From assembly GCA_040218415.1 (NCBI GenBank), contig JAVJRN010000060.1:1-64000 (forward strand): a DNA stretch of 64,000 bases. The letters run 5' to 3'. A program made the position numbers and the translations under genes. Position 1 is the first letter of the stretch; the number at the start of each line of letters is the position of its first letter. The notes below the pieces were generated by a model. The model made no database searches. It was not told the DNA's origin and saw only the letters and a program-made list of their open reading frames with translations. Shown here piece by piece: positions 17,438 through 27,700 of the stretch. The DNA comes from JAVJRN01 sp040218415. GTDB lineage: Bacteria; Bacteroidota; Bacteroidia; Cytophagales; Cyclobacteriaceae.

Positions 17438-19660
17438 ATGAAAAAGACCATCCTACTGATCTTAGGTTTTTCATTCGCGATAAGCCTGCATGCGCAAAAG
17501 CAATGGAAATATGAAGAATACCTCCCTGAAATGCTTGCGCTTCCTCCAAGTGGGGCTATTGCATTGCTTAAAACATACCGGGCAACAGAACCAGAAAATG
17601 GAAGTATTCACTTGCAACTCGCCTCCATTTATAAAGAAAGATATAGTCAAGCCGACCCAATCAAGGAATATCAATACAAAATTGGAAATGCACAGCTTGC
17701 ATTGGATGCATACACACTTGCTCAGCAAATAATCACTGAAAAAGATGTGAGAAAAAATGACGAAAACTATTACAATTTTGGCAAGATAAATAGCAAAGGA
17801 AAGCTAGAGGTCTCTTACGATTCCATTGCCAATATAATGGCTACCTCCAAAGCCAGTCTGGAAAAGTACATCGCTAATGGACCAACGATCTATGAAAAAT
17901 TTACTGAGAGTTTCAGCCATTACGACAGGGCACACAAGCTATTTACTGAAGTCGTTGGTGAATACACTACATTCAAAGATTTGTACTTGCTTTTTGACGA
18001 AGACTTGAATGTAAAGTTCGAAGAGATAAAGAAGGAATATCTAGCGTCCATTGCCTTTTTCGAAGAATATAAGTTATCCACTGATGCTTATCCAATAAAC
18101 TATAATCAAACACTCGTCATTGAGGACATCTCCGTCTATCGACTGGATGGTCTGGAATCTCAAATCAACTTTTTGGAACCGAAAATTACGCTATGGGACT
18201 ATGCGAGTTGGGTAGACAAAACACGGGCTATTATCGGCAATGAAATCACTTCACTCCGCCAAAGTCTGATCGATGAAGATTTAAGACTTGACCAACGACT
18301 CAACGGAATAACTGCTGCCTATGGTCGCGACGATTACGAAGAATTAAAGGTTAATAAAGAAGTGTTGTTTAACCTTCGAAAATACGATCTCAACTCGGTG
18401 ATAGAACCTATTTACTTATATAAAGAGAAAAAGCACGACCAATTGTATCACGCGCTACTTAGCAAATCTCTTGATACAACCAAAGGCGCTAATCTAGATC
18501 GTCGGCTTTTTGTATATGGTCAACTTGTGAATAAACTCATCGAATCAGACAGTAGCTTGGCTAAAATCACAATCAAAAACGACAATAATTCGACGAAAAA
18601 ATTTAATGCTTTTATTACACAGAGATATACTTCGCAACAAGGCATTAATGACTTTGTCAGAAATCAAAAAGCTGAAATTGCTACCAACAAAAAGAACTAT
18701 ATCAATCTCATTCAAGATAATATACTGCTTGATATCTGGGGTGATACTGTCCAGCAAAATATCGTATTTAAAAAGAAAAATATTCCATTGATGATCAGTC
18801 CGGCTCCTGATACGGTGGAGTTACAATCTGTGGATTATATCACTACTCACAAAGTGGTCAACTTTGATAGCTCCGCTTTCGTTTCTGGGGTTTTTCTTCA
18901 TCCCAAAGAAAAGAAAATTGCGGCCTTTGTAGCCGGGGTAACTTCTGATGGAAAAATAGGCTGGTTCAACGAGTATTTAATTCAAATCGATAGTGGAACC
19001 TATGATGCCGATACACGAGTTGGAGCAATCGCGGCAGTGCCCGGAGGTATCGCTTTAGTATTAAATGGGGCAAAGGATTTAGGGCAAAATGTAAACGAAC
19101 TAACCCTGATCAATGAACAAGGAGAAACAACTTTCAAAAAGCGATTAAATATTAAAGATTATCCAAGATCAATAAATTATAACGAAATAGAAAACACCAT
19201 TTTTATTGCCTTTAAGGGCGCAGGTTTTGAAGACGATATTTTCATAGAAAATCAATTAGTAGCAGCGAATTTTAATATTTTAGGAGACTTGCAGTGGCAG
19301 CACAGGTTTAAGTACAAAGGAGATTTAACCAGTGTTGTAAACATTGGAGAAGCCTATATCCTTCTCGGTAACTACAACGAAATGAGAGACTTGACTGGCA
19401 GGATCAATGGATCCGGTCCCGACAATCAAATCACTGGGGTGTTTTTTATGACATTGAATAAATCAGGGATCGCAGATATCAAATTTCTTAAAGAAACGGG
19501 AGTTTGCCTGCTTAAAACAATTAAAGTGAGTAATGACTGTATCAACCTGTTTGGGAATAAAGGCAAGTACAACAAATACCAAATGCTTAACAGCGAGCCG
19601 GGGGACTGGTTTCATGTAATACTCAACCGAAATTTGGTTGAGCTGAGCAACAACTTGTAA
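17438..19660 (+). CDS. Exported protein of unknown function, helical N-half and beta-rich C-half
   Basis: This 740-residue protein begins with a signal peptide (MKKTILLILGFSFAISLHAQ). Residues about 25-460 look alpha-helical with TPR-like stretches (SIHLQLASIYKERY, QLALDAYTLAQQII). Residues about 480-740 look beta-rich and may form a propeller-like domain (VSGVFLHPKEKKIAAFVAGV, IGEAYILLGNYNE). I recognise no family. Its 11-base spacing from the OmpA protein implies a shared envelope function; it could be a partner that docks on the PD40/OmpA protein or a substrate of the CHAT protease. There is no membrane anchor or sorting domain that I can see. Confidence 0.75.
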   Translation: MKKTILLILGFSFAISLHAQKQWKYEEYLPEMLALPPSGAIALLKTYRATEPENGSIHLQLASIYKERYSQADPIKEYQYKIGNAQLALDAYTLAQQIITEKDVRKNDENYYNFGKINSKGKLEVSYDSIANIMATSKASLEKYIANGPTIYEKFTESFSHYDRAHKLFTEVVGEYTTFKDLYLLFDEDLNVKFEEIKKEYLASIAFFEEYKLSTDAYPINYNQTLVIEDISVYRLDGLESQINFLEPKITLWDYASWVDKTRAIIGNEITSLRQSLIDEDLRLDQRLNGITAAYGRDDYEELKVNKEVLFNLRKYDLNSVIEPIYLYKEKKHDQLYHALLSKSLDTTKGANLDRRLFVYGQLVNKLIESDSSLAKITIKNDNNSTKKFNAFITQRYTSQQGINDFVRNQKAEIATNKKNYINLIQDNILLDIWGDTVQQNIVFKKKNIPLMISPAPDTVELQSVDYITTHKVVNFDSSAFVSGVFLHPKEKKIAAFVAGVTSDGKIGWFNEYLIQIDSGTYDADTRVGAIAAVPGGIALVLNGAKDLGQNVNELTLINEQGETTFKKRLNIKDYPRSINYNEIENTIFIAFKGAGFEDDIFIENQLVAANFNILGDLQWQHRFKYKGDLTSVVNIGEAYILLGNYNEMRDLTGRINGSGPDNQITGVFFMTLNKSGIADIKFLKETGVCLLKTIKVSNDCINLFGNKGKYNKYQMLNSEPGDWFHVILNRNLVELSNNL

Positions 19661-19721
19661 GCGACGGCTCCTAAACTGCATTTTTGAAAAATGCCTAAGA
19701 GCTGCCGAACATGGTCGTTAA

Positions 19722-20522
19722 TTATGGTTTCTGTTTTGATCCTTTGGAAGTAAGGTTTATGAGGTTGATAATCTCCTTTTCATCGAGGTGGCGCCACTTA
19801 CCTCTTCCGAGATTCTTTTTGGTCAAGTTACCAAACATAACCCTGTCCAGTTTGACGACCTTATATCCCACCGCTTCAAATATCCTTCGGACAATTCGAT
19901 TTTTTCCCATGTGAATCTCAATACCAAGATTCCTGGCATCATCACCTAAAGAGGCCATTTCCTTTACTTCGGCTACTCCGTCTTCCAGTTCCAGGCCATT
20001 CAGTATCGCCTGAAAATCAACAGTAGTAATAGGCTTATCCAACAAGACCTGATATATCTTTTTTATGCCAAAAGAAGGATGTGTTAGTTTTTTGGCCAAG
20101 TCGCCATCATTGGTGAAAAGGAGCAGTCCTGTGGTTTGTCGGTCGAGCCTACCTACAGGATAGATTCTTTCATTACATGCCTTCTCCACAAGTTGCATCA
20201 CCGTATTTCTATCCTTCGGATCAGAGGCAGTAGTGATGAAATCTTTTGGCTTATTGAGCAGGACGTACTGTGGTTTTTCTGGGTTCAGTAGTTTATTTAG
20301 ATGTTTTACGCTATCGGTTTTTTTAACCTTATAGCCCATTTCTCTTACTACTTCACCGTTTACCTTGATCTGGCCATCAGCTATCAACTTATCTGCGTCG
20401 CGTCTCGAACATACACCTGAGTTAGCAATGTATTTATTCAAGCGCACCTCCTCAGGCTGAGCTGGTTGTTCTGGCTTCTTGCTAAACTTATTTGGTGAAA
20501 TTTTTTTGTTTGGGTTCTTCAC
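19722..20522 (-). CDS. Pseudouridine synthase, RluB/RsuA family
   Basis: This 266-residue protein has a basic N-terminal tail, an S4 RNA-binding domain (about 28-85, LNKYIANSGVCSRRDADKLI) and an RsuA/RluB/RluE/RluF catalytic domain with the active-site motif GRLDRQTTGLLLFTNDG containing the catalytic Asp. It probably modifies 23S rRNA; the exact site cannot be told from sequence. The start is a GTG whose first base overlaps the scpB stop (TAGTG), so the two are translationally coupled. It ends convergent with the unknown exported gene. Confidence 0.9.
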   Translation of the reverse strand: MKNPNKKISPNKFSKKPEQPAQPEEVRLNKYIANSGVCSRRDADKLIADGQIKVNGEVVREMGYKVKKTDSVKHLNKLLNPEKPQYVLLNKPKDFITTASDPKDRNTVMQLVEKACNERIYPVGRLDRQTTGLLLFTNDGDLAKKLTHPSFGIKKIYQVLLDKPITTVDFQAILNGLELEDGVAEVKEMASLGDDARNLGIEIHMGKNRIVRRIFEAVGYKVVKLDRVMFGNLTKKNLGRGKWRHLDEKEIINLINLTSKGSKQKP

Positions 20523-21082
20523 TATTCCTTCTCCTCTCCTATGGTGTTTTCTTCAAGCATGAAATCTTTCGGCGTTGGCAAGTCTTTCAAATTGTTGATG
20601 CCGAAATAGTCCATGAATTGCTGATTGGTACCGTATAGTAACGGTTTACCCACGGTTTCAGCTTTACCCTTTATTTCGATTAATTCTTTATCCAGAAGTT
20701 TGTGTACTGCATAGTCGCAGTTTACTCCTCTAATTTGCTCCAGCTCCGATTTCGTTACGGGCTGCTTATAGGCAATGATCGCCAAAGTTTCCAAAGCTGA
20801 GGTGCTCAGCCGCTTTTTTGATTGTTGTTTTAATAAAATTCCTATACTTGCTTGATAGGCTGGTTTCGTCAAAAACTGATAACCACCGCCACTTTCTAGC
20901 AACTCAAATGAAAACGTATCGTTTGAGAATTTTTCTTTGATAGCCAATATGGCGTCATCTATATCTTCTTTGGGTACCTCTGCTTCAAACATTTCTTTCA
21001 GGCAAGCCATCAAGTCACCGTTAGTGATTGGCTTGGGTGAGCAAAAAATTAAGGCCTCAATATGATTGAGCAGAAAGTCCAT
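20522..21082 (-). CDS. scpB: Segregation and condensation protein B
   Basis: This 186-residue protein has the two winged-helix domains of ScpB; the family block STSALETLAIIAYKQPVTKSELEQIRGVNCDYAV is largely conserved. ScpB works with ScpA and SMC to organise and segregate the chromosome; scpA and smc are not in the window. The ATG overlaps the stop of the upstream DksA-like gene by one base (TAATG), and its stop overlaps the downstream pseudouridine synthase. This scpB-rluB adjacency is common in bacteria. Confidence 0.95.
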   Translation of the reverse strand: MDFLLNHIEALIFCSPKPITNGDLMACLKEMFEAEVPKEDIDDAILAIKEKFSNDTFSFELLESGGGYQFLTKPAYQASIGILLKQQSKKRLSTSALETLAIIAYKQPVTKSELEQIRGVNCDYAVHKLLDKELIEIKGKAETVGKPLLYGTNQQFMDYFGINNLKDLPTPKDFMLEENTIGEEKE

Positions 21083-21459
21083 TAAGACTTATTGAGTTTT
21101 GCTTCGATCGAATGCATGGTATGAGGAACTGCCTTTAATCGATCCTTACCTATGAGTTTGCCCGTATCTACGCATATCCCATAAGTTCCGTTTTTAATCC
21201 GAATAAGGGCATTTTCTAAGTTATTGATAAACTTTTGCTGTCTACCCGCAAGCTGACTCAGCTGCTCTTTTTCAGCAGTGTCTGCGCCATCTTCTAGCGT
21301 TTTCACAGAGCTTCCCGTCGATCCTGTATCGTCTCCTCTATCACGCGTCAAAGATGATCTCAAGGACTGCAATTCTGACTTAGCTTTGTCTAGCTTCTCA
21401 ATGATCAACGCTTCAAACTCTTTTAACTCGTCTTCTGAATATTTCGTTTTTTCGGACAT
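21082..21459 (-). CDS. TraR/DksA-family protein with degenerate zinc finger
   Basis: This 125-residue protein has an N-terminal coiled coil (about 8-95) and the C-terminal DksA signature YGICVDTGKLIGKDRLKAVP. Of the four zinc-binding cysteines only the first (YGIC) is present; the second is replaced in DTG and the last pair in HSIEAK. Cysteine-poor relatives are common in Bacteroidota, so this is probably a normal family variant. DksA-type proteins bind the secondary channel of RNA polymerase, but a ppGpp-linked role here is inference. It is the first gene of a three-gene overlapping operon. Confidence 0.85.
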   Translation of the reverse strand: MSEKTKYSEDELKEFEALIIEKLDKAKSELQSLRSSLTRDRGDDTGSTGSSVKTLEDGADTAEKEQLSQLAGRQQKFINNLENALIRIKNGTYGICVDTGKLIGKDRLKAVPHTMHSIEAKLNKS

Positions 21460-21712
21460 ATCAACTTTTATTTATGAGGGTTCATAAAAAAATAAACGCT
21501 AAAATACTTAATGCTACCAAGATTGAAAAGGAGATTGGCAATAAGCGTATGAGATTAAACTTATATTTTTTTGAGAAAAAACGTATTTGAAGCAAACGAA
21601 GGCTTTGAAGCAGATGAAGGCCCTTTCCGCAAATATTAACTTTATGTACACTGAAAGTGATCCAAGTTTCATTCGCCAGATTGCAGCCTATTCTTCTATT
21701 TTTCGAAAAGAA

Positions 21713-24700
21713 CTATCGACCAACGACAACAGTTTCACGCAGGATTTCTTTATTGCCTGATCCATCATAAAGCTCAAAAACAACGATATAATAACCCATT
21801 CTTACGGTATTACCAGCTTCATTTGAACCATCCCATCGAAGGAAACCTTCGGTAAGTAATGAAGCTCCACTAGCTAGAGATCGAATAAACTGACCATTTT
21901 GATTATAAATTGTGACATTGGCAAACATGCCTGGACTGCTCAAAATATAATTGATCGTTGTGAAGCTCTGCAAAGCCACCGAGCCATTAAGTCCCGGAAC
22001 GAAAATTTTTGGCTCGATCGTCAGCTTTCCAGCAATGGATTCTCCATTTAGCGTTTGGGAATTTTCATATCCTGGCGTCCCAAAATCAACCAAACTTGAG
22101 GCTGAAGTCCAATTATTTGGATCGTTGGTTACATTCTCAAAACTGATTCGCTCAAGTGACACGCCATCTTCATCTTCCAAGAGCGTACTGTGATAATCCT
22201 CGTCGTAACTAAAATTATCCAAAATATTAGCGTTTTGATCGATCAACGCGACAATACCCTCTGTATTAGGGTAAGTTGGCATACTTGACATTTTGTGCAT
22301 AGTTATCAAACTTGACTGTGGGTACTGAGTAACGACGGCATTTGGGTTGGTTGTTAGTGCTAAGTATCCTCTAGGTTTTAACACAAGATTGGTTAGACTA
22401 ATGATCGCGCTTTGAGAAATCTCATTATCCTGTATCCTGCCCAGTCGCCAATCCTTTAAGTTGATATATTCATCCGTTGTGTTAAAAATCTCCACATAAT
22501 CTACACCGTCATCTCTCGGATTAAACAGTATTTCATTGATGATCAACCCACCATCTACGTCTTCCGATGGGTAGATAAAAGTTGATTCAAGATCCGAAAT
22601 ATTTCCATTGCAATCTTCAATATTTCCAATCTGAACGTTATAAGTCTGGTTTTGATTAAAGTTAGCCGCCATTTCCACGATCACTTCGCTTCTTGATAAG
22701 GTCTCGAAACTTACAGTGGTTATTTCACTCAACGGTGAAATTTCAACAGTCACATTTTCAAGGTTGTCTGGCGATAATCGCTCATTAAAAACGGCTTGAA
22801 TGGTGTTCTGAGATGAAAAATCCAAGCCGATGAGTATTGGCCCAAAGTTATCTGGTAAAGAAATGGAATTGCTATTTGACCCAGCCGGCGTGCCACCTCG
22901 AACATCGGTAGAAGCCGACCAATTAGAAGATGTAGCGCATGGGTTGCTCGTGTCTTTCATTTCTAAAGAAACGCCTCCATCTACTTCCTCTTCATACCAA
23001 TCCGCCGTATAATTCACATCAAATACGATTTGGTCATGCAACACAAGACCTACATAATCTTCGCTATTTGAAATGGAAATCCACCCTGTAACACCATGCG
23101 CCGTTCCAAATTCACTAAACGCAGCAACTGCACTGTTTGGGCAGAGAATAGTCCTTTCCGTGGGAGCTAAAACAATCGTGCTCAGCTGCACACTATCATC
23201 TCCGACAATAAGCGTAACTTCTGCCAAACTTATAAGATCAGTTGTCATGTTTTGTAGCTCAAAAAACTCTGCTGCTGGAAGTTCGATTGGAGGATCTGGG
23301 TCAGCCATCATTTCAGTAATGAGCACTTCATGAAATTGTGGCACCCGGCCTTTCCCAAAGGATAGGGTCGTAGGGCTCATCACATTACCACTACAATCGG
23401 AGATCCCTGAAATTGATAGTTCAAACCTTTTACCAAATACCACTTCTTCACTAAGAATAAGGTCGATGAATGCCGCGTTTTGTGGAGAAATAATTATCTC
23501 TTCAAAGGTAGTTCCAGTGAAATTCACTGTTTGAATGCTGGAAGTATCAAGATCTTCGTTGAATATCAATCGTAAAATTCGATCAGAAATCAACTGTTGA
23601 TCAATAATGAAAGGTGCTAGCGAATCTAGCTCCAAGCTAAAAACAGCATTTTCGCTTCCTGGTGTTCCTCCACGATCACTCGCTGAAGCAATCCAATTGG
23701 CTTGGCCAGAACATGGACTGAGAGGGTTGATTAGCTCTAAGCTATAACCTCCGTCATCCTTATCTGTGTCACGATACCATTCTCGGGTATAGTTTACTTC
23801 ATTGACCAGCTCATCGTATTTGTTGGAAAGCACCAAACTGTCAAACGTGTTACCCAAACTTGGAAGCGACGGTACACCAATACTATTCGTGCCTTCAAAC
23901 AAAGCCTCGCTCGATGAAGGTACTATGGCAATATATTCTCCCGGCTCTACAAGCCTAGAAGGCAATGAGATGCGCCTCGTAGGATCTGAAATTAAGAGCA
24001 CATCCAGATCGAAACTTTTGTCCGATGCGTTGTAAATCTCCAAATATTCAGCCTCCGGCAGCCCGATAGCAGGTGTAGGATCAGCCATGATTTCAGTGAA
24101 AATCACCTCGCCAAATACGGGGATGTAACCATCGCCTAAAGCCACATGGAAAGGCTCCATCACATTGCCACTACAATCTTTTGCCTCAGATAAAGTCAAA
24201 TCATAGGATTCATTGCGTTCTACCGGTCGATCGAAAATCAGGGTGGCTAAATTTAGCGCTGGATCAAAGTGAACACTAGAAAAGTCATAACCATCAAAAA
24301 CGATATTGATCACCGAAAGACTATCCATATATTCATTGAAGATAATCACTAAAGTATCTTCCTTAAGCTCATATTGTGATATTCTCGGTGCTTCAACATC
24401 AGGCATTAAACTATAGATGCTATTCTCGGCTCCCGGTGTACCTCCATCAGGCGAGTTTGAAGCTGCCCAATTTAAAAATTCTGGGCACGTGGGTTCAGGG
24501 TTAATCAATTCCAAACTGTACCCCCCGTCATCTTTAAGGTTGTCTTTGTACCAGTCTGAAGAGTAATTGACTTCATCCACGATGATCGCTGTGATTGTAG
24601 CCAACCTCAAACTATCCCCCGAATTTCCCAAGCTTGGAAATGGCGAAATACCAACCACTCGATCCGATGAAAACTTATCCACATGGTTGTTGCTGACTAG

Positions 24701-27700
24701 CACAACGTACTCTCCAGGCAATATTTCTCTTTGAGGTAGCCTTACGGTTAAAGATGGATCTGAAAGCGTCAATACCCTTAAATCGAAAGTCTTGTCTGAT
24801 AGATTATGAATTTCTACAAACTCTACCTCTGGTAAACCCAAAACTGGCGTTGGGTCTGCCATAATCTCCGTTATGATTACTTCTCCCCGCGCTGGTAATG
24901 TAGGTAGCTTATACTCGAATGAAATAGTATCGTCCAACAAAAAGTTGCCCGCTTGATCAGCTACATTTTTTATCCGCAAGGAATATTCCTTTCCTTCTTC
25001 AAGGTCAACGGCAAAAGTTAAGTTAATGGTCGAATCAGTAACCAGTTCCTGTGCTATCGGCGAGCCAAAACCTAAAAGCCCATAATTGGGTAAACTTGAA
25101 GCAGAGATCGCATCAATTTTTTCTGAAAACTCGATAGAAATTACATTAAAAAAGTCTGCCCTCACCGTATCAATTTCAGGTGATTGAGTGTCATTTTTAA
25201 CTGTTGTGGTTTGTGCTGGAATTAACCGACTGTAGGTATCTCTAAAATAAGTGTTGGAAAGATTCAACGAGACATTTTCTTCGATGCTTTGGTCAAAATA
25301 CAAAACAATCTTTTCGTCCTCCTCCCCACCCAAAGTGGATAATGAAGGAGATATACCATTGAGTTGAAAAATGGATTTCGAAAGATGACTAAAATTTGTA
25401 GATGTCCCGATTTGTATTGTTTGATTGTCAAGAAAGGTGATTTCTTGAAAATAAGTATCAAAAATGGACTCTTGTGAAGGGTTTTGTAACACTAAATCTG
25501 TAGTAGACTTCAACGCAGAAAGCTCAAGGTTAAGTGTATCATTATGATCAAAAGCCGACAGAGAAAAAAGGATTACTGAATCAGTACTGATCGCATATAT
25601 TGAGTCCAAAGAAAACCCATTGGTGTTATAATTTATCAGATGAGCTAATCCATCCATTGGTTGACTAAAAGTGATCGCTAAAGAGGTATCAGATAAGAAA
25701 GTCGTTTGCCGAACCGAAGGACTTATAGTATTGACTTGAATGGAATAATTTGTGCCGGTATTGTCGAATTGATCAGTGAGTGCGTTGATCATTAACTCCA
25801 ACTTTTCCTCTGATCGTACATCATCAAAAGACAAAGTATAATTCAATGAATCTGGGCCAAGAACGGATAGGTCTGAAGGGCTCAGTCCATCGAGCAGGTA
25901 TGCTGACAAATTATTTGCCAAGGTGTAGTCGAGTTTTTCATTGAGTGAGATGCGGATGGCATTGGTTGATATTGGCAGAACCCCGAGCACGCGTGGCGGT
26001 AACGGATCATATATAAAAGTGTTATTTCTTGTTGAGGTAAAAGCATTTCCAAATAGGTCAGCAATATTTTTGACAGATAATTTTAATGCTACTTCAATAT
26101 CGAGTTTGGTTTTAAACTCTAACTGAATTTTGTCCCTTTCAGGAAAGGTGATTGTACTTGGAAATATCTGATCATTTAACAGGTAATTCGTGGCTGATGA
26201 AGCTACCAAAGTATCGATATTCTCATCAAAATTGATGGTTAATATAGAGTCATTGAGGGCAAAAACGGAGACTATCGAAGGTGCTCTGGTATCATAAACA
26301 AAGGTTTTTGCTGGTGTAATCATCGGATTTCCTTCACGATCTTTAAGGTTCTGAACGTAAAGTGTTAGCGCACGATTTTCTCTGAAATCATTGGGGAAAG
26401 CAAGTATCACTTTTGACGAATCAATTTGATCAAATAGCACTTCTAATGGGTTTTGACTTCCATCCAAGCTATAATTATGAGTAAGGAGCGCTGAACTTTT
26501 TCCTAGAAACTCTGAAAAATCAACTTCGATAATCCTTGACGCAACCACCAAGATCGTGTCGAACTGGTCGGCAAAGGTGAATTCTTCCGTTGTTGATAAG
26601 GTATTCCCTAAAGTATCTTCCATATTGTTCACCTGAATGGTATACTCACCAGCTGCAAAATCAGATTCAAAAGTCAAATGCACTCTGTTGATGGCAGAGT
26701 CTTGCCTGATGGCGGATCTCGGTTCAACAGCGTTGTTTAAGAGAAAATTAGATTCCCTTTCTGCTGGGCTTTCTTCTATAGGTTCATCGAAAATTAGCGC
26801 AACTACATCAAAAGCAATCGGCCTTACACTTACCAAAACCGGGGCTTTTTTATCGAAATAAAATTCACGTGTGGTTGGCAATATCGCATTGCCATTACAA
26901 TCATAAATGTTTTGTATACTAAGTGTGTAAAACTGCTCCGAGTTTAATGGACGATCCAAGATCAGGTAAATTTCCGTGTAGCTTACATAACTTATCGCCA
27001 TTGGATTTAAACCATCTATGGTAAAGCCCATTGTGGAAAGTGTAGCCTCATCTATTGGCTCATTAAATTTGAGATAGATACTATCAAAACCAATTATTTC
27101 AAATTCGCGTAATGCAGGAGCAAGGTCATCCGATACCAATGAAAACACGCTATTGACCACTGCCGGCGTACCGCCTGAATTATCTTTGGTGGCCGTCCAG
27201 TTGTTGTCTTCACTGCACGACAATTCGGGGTTAATTTGCTCCAGCGAATAACCTCCGTCGGCCTTGTCATTGTCATCGAACCAATTATCATCATAGTAAA
27301 TACTGTCAACCACATTTTTAAACTGGTCGCGTAATATCACTGAATCTCGCGGTGTGCTCAAAGCATCAAAATCATTGATTACAATCAGGTTGGAAATTGA
27401 AGAATATGCCGCTTCACTACTATTGTCAACAATTAATACATATTCCTCCGAGGCAAGTGCGTAAGCAGGAAGTTGCTTACTATTCAGCAAAAAGCCTTCA
27501 AGTCTAATCGTATGACTCCCGGGATTATACAACTCCACAAATTCTCCAGAATAGGCTGTTGGGGTATTACCTGTCGGCACAGTGAAATCTGCCATCACTT
27601 CATTGATCACAATTTCTCTGAAGGTTGACGCCACCTCAAAAGTAAAATTTGACGAAAGCCCTTCTGCTGTGGCATTTTTAGATGCATTCAGCAACCCTTC

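Noticed and set aside
19678..19694. GCATTTTT-AAAAATGC hairpin as terminator after the unknown exported gene
   Set aside because: The stem is almost all A-T and the loop is too small; too weak to call as a terminator.
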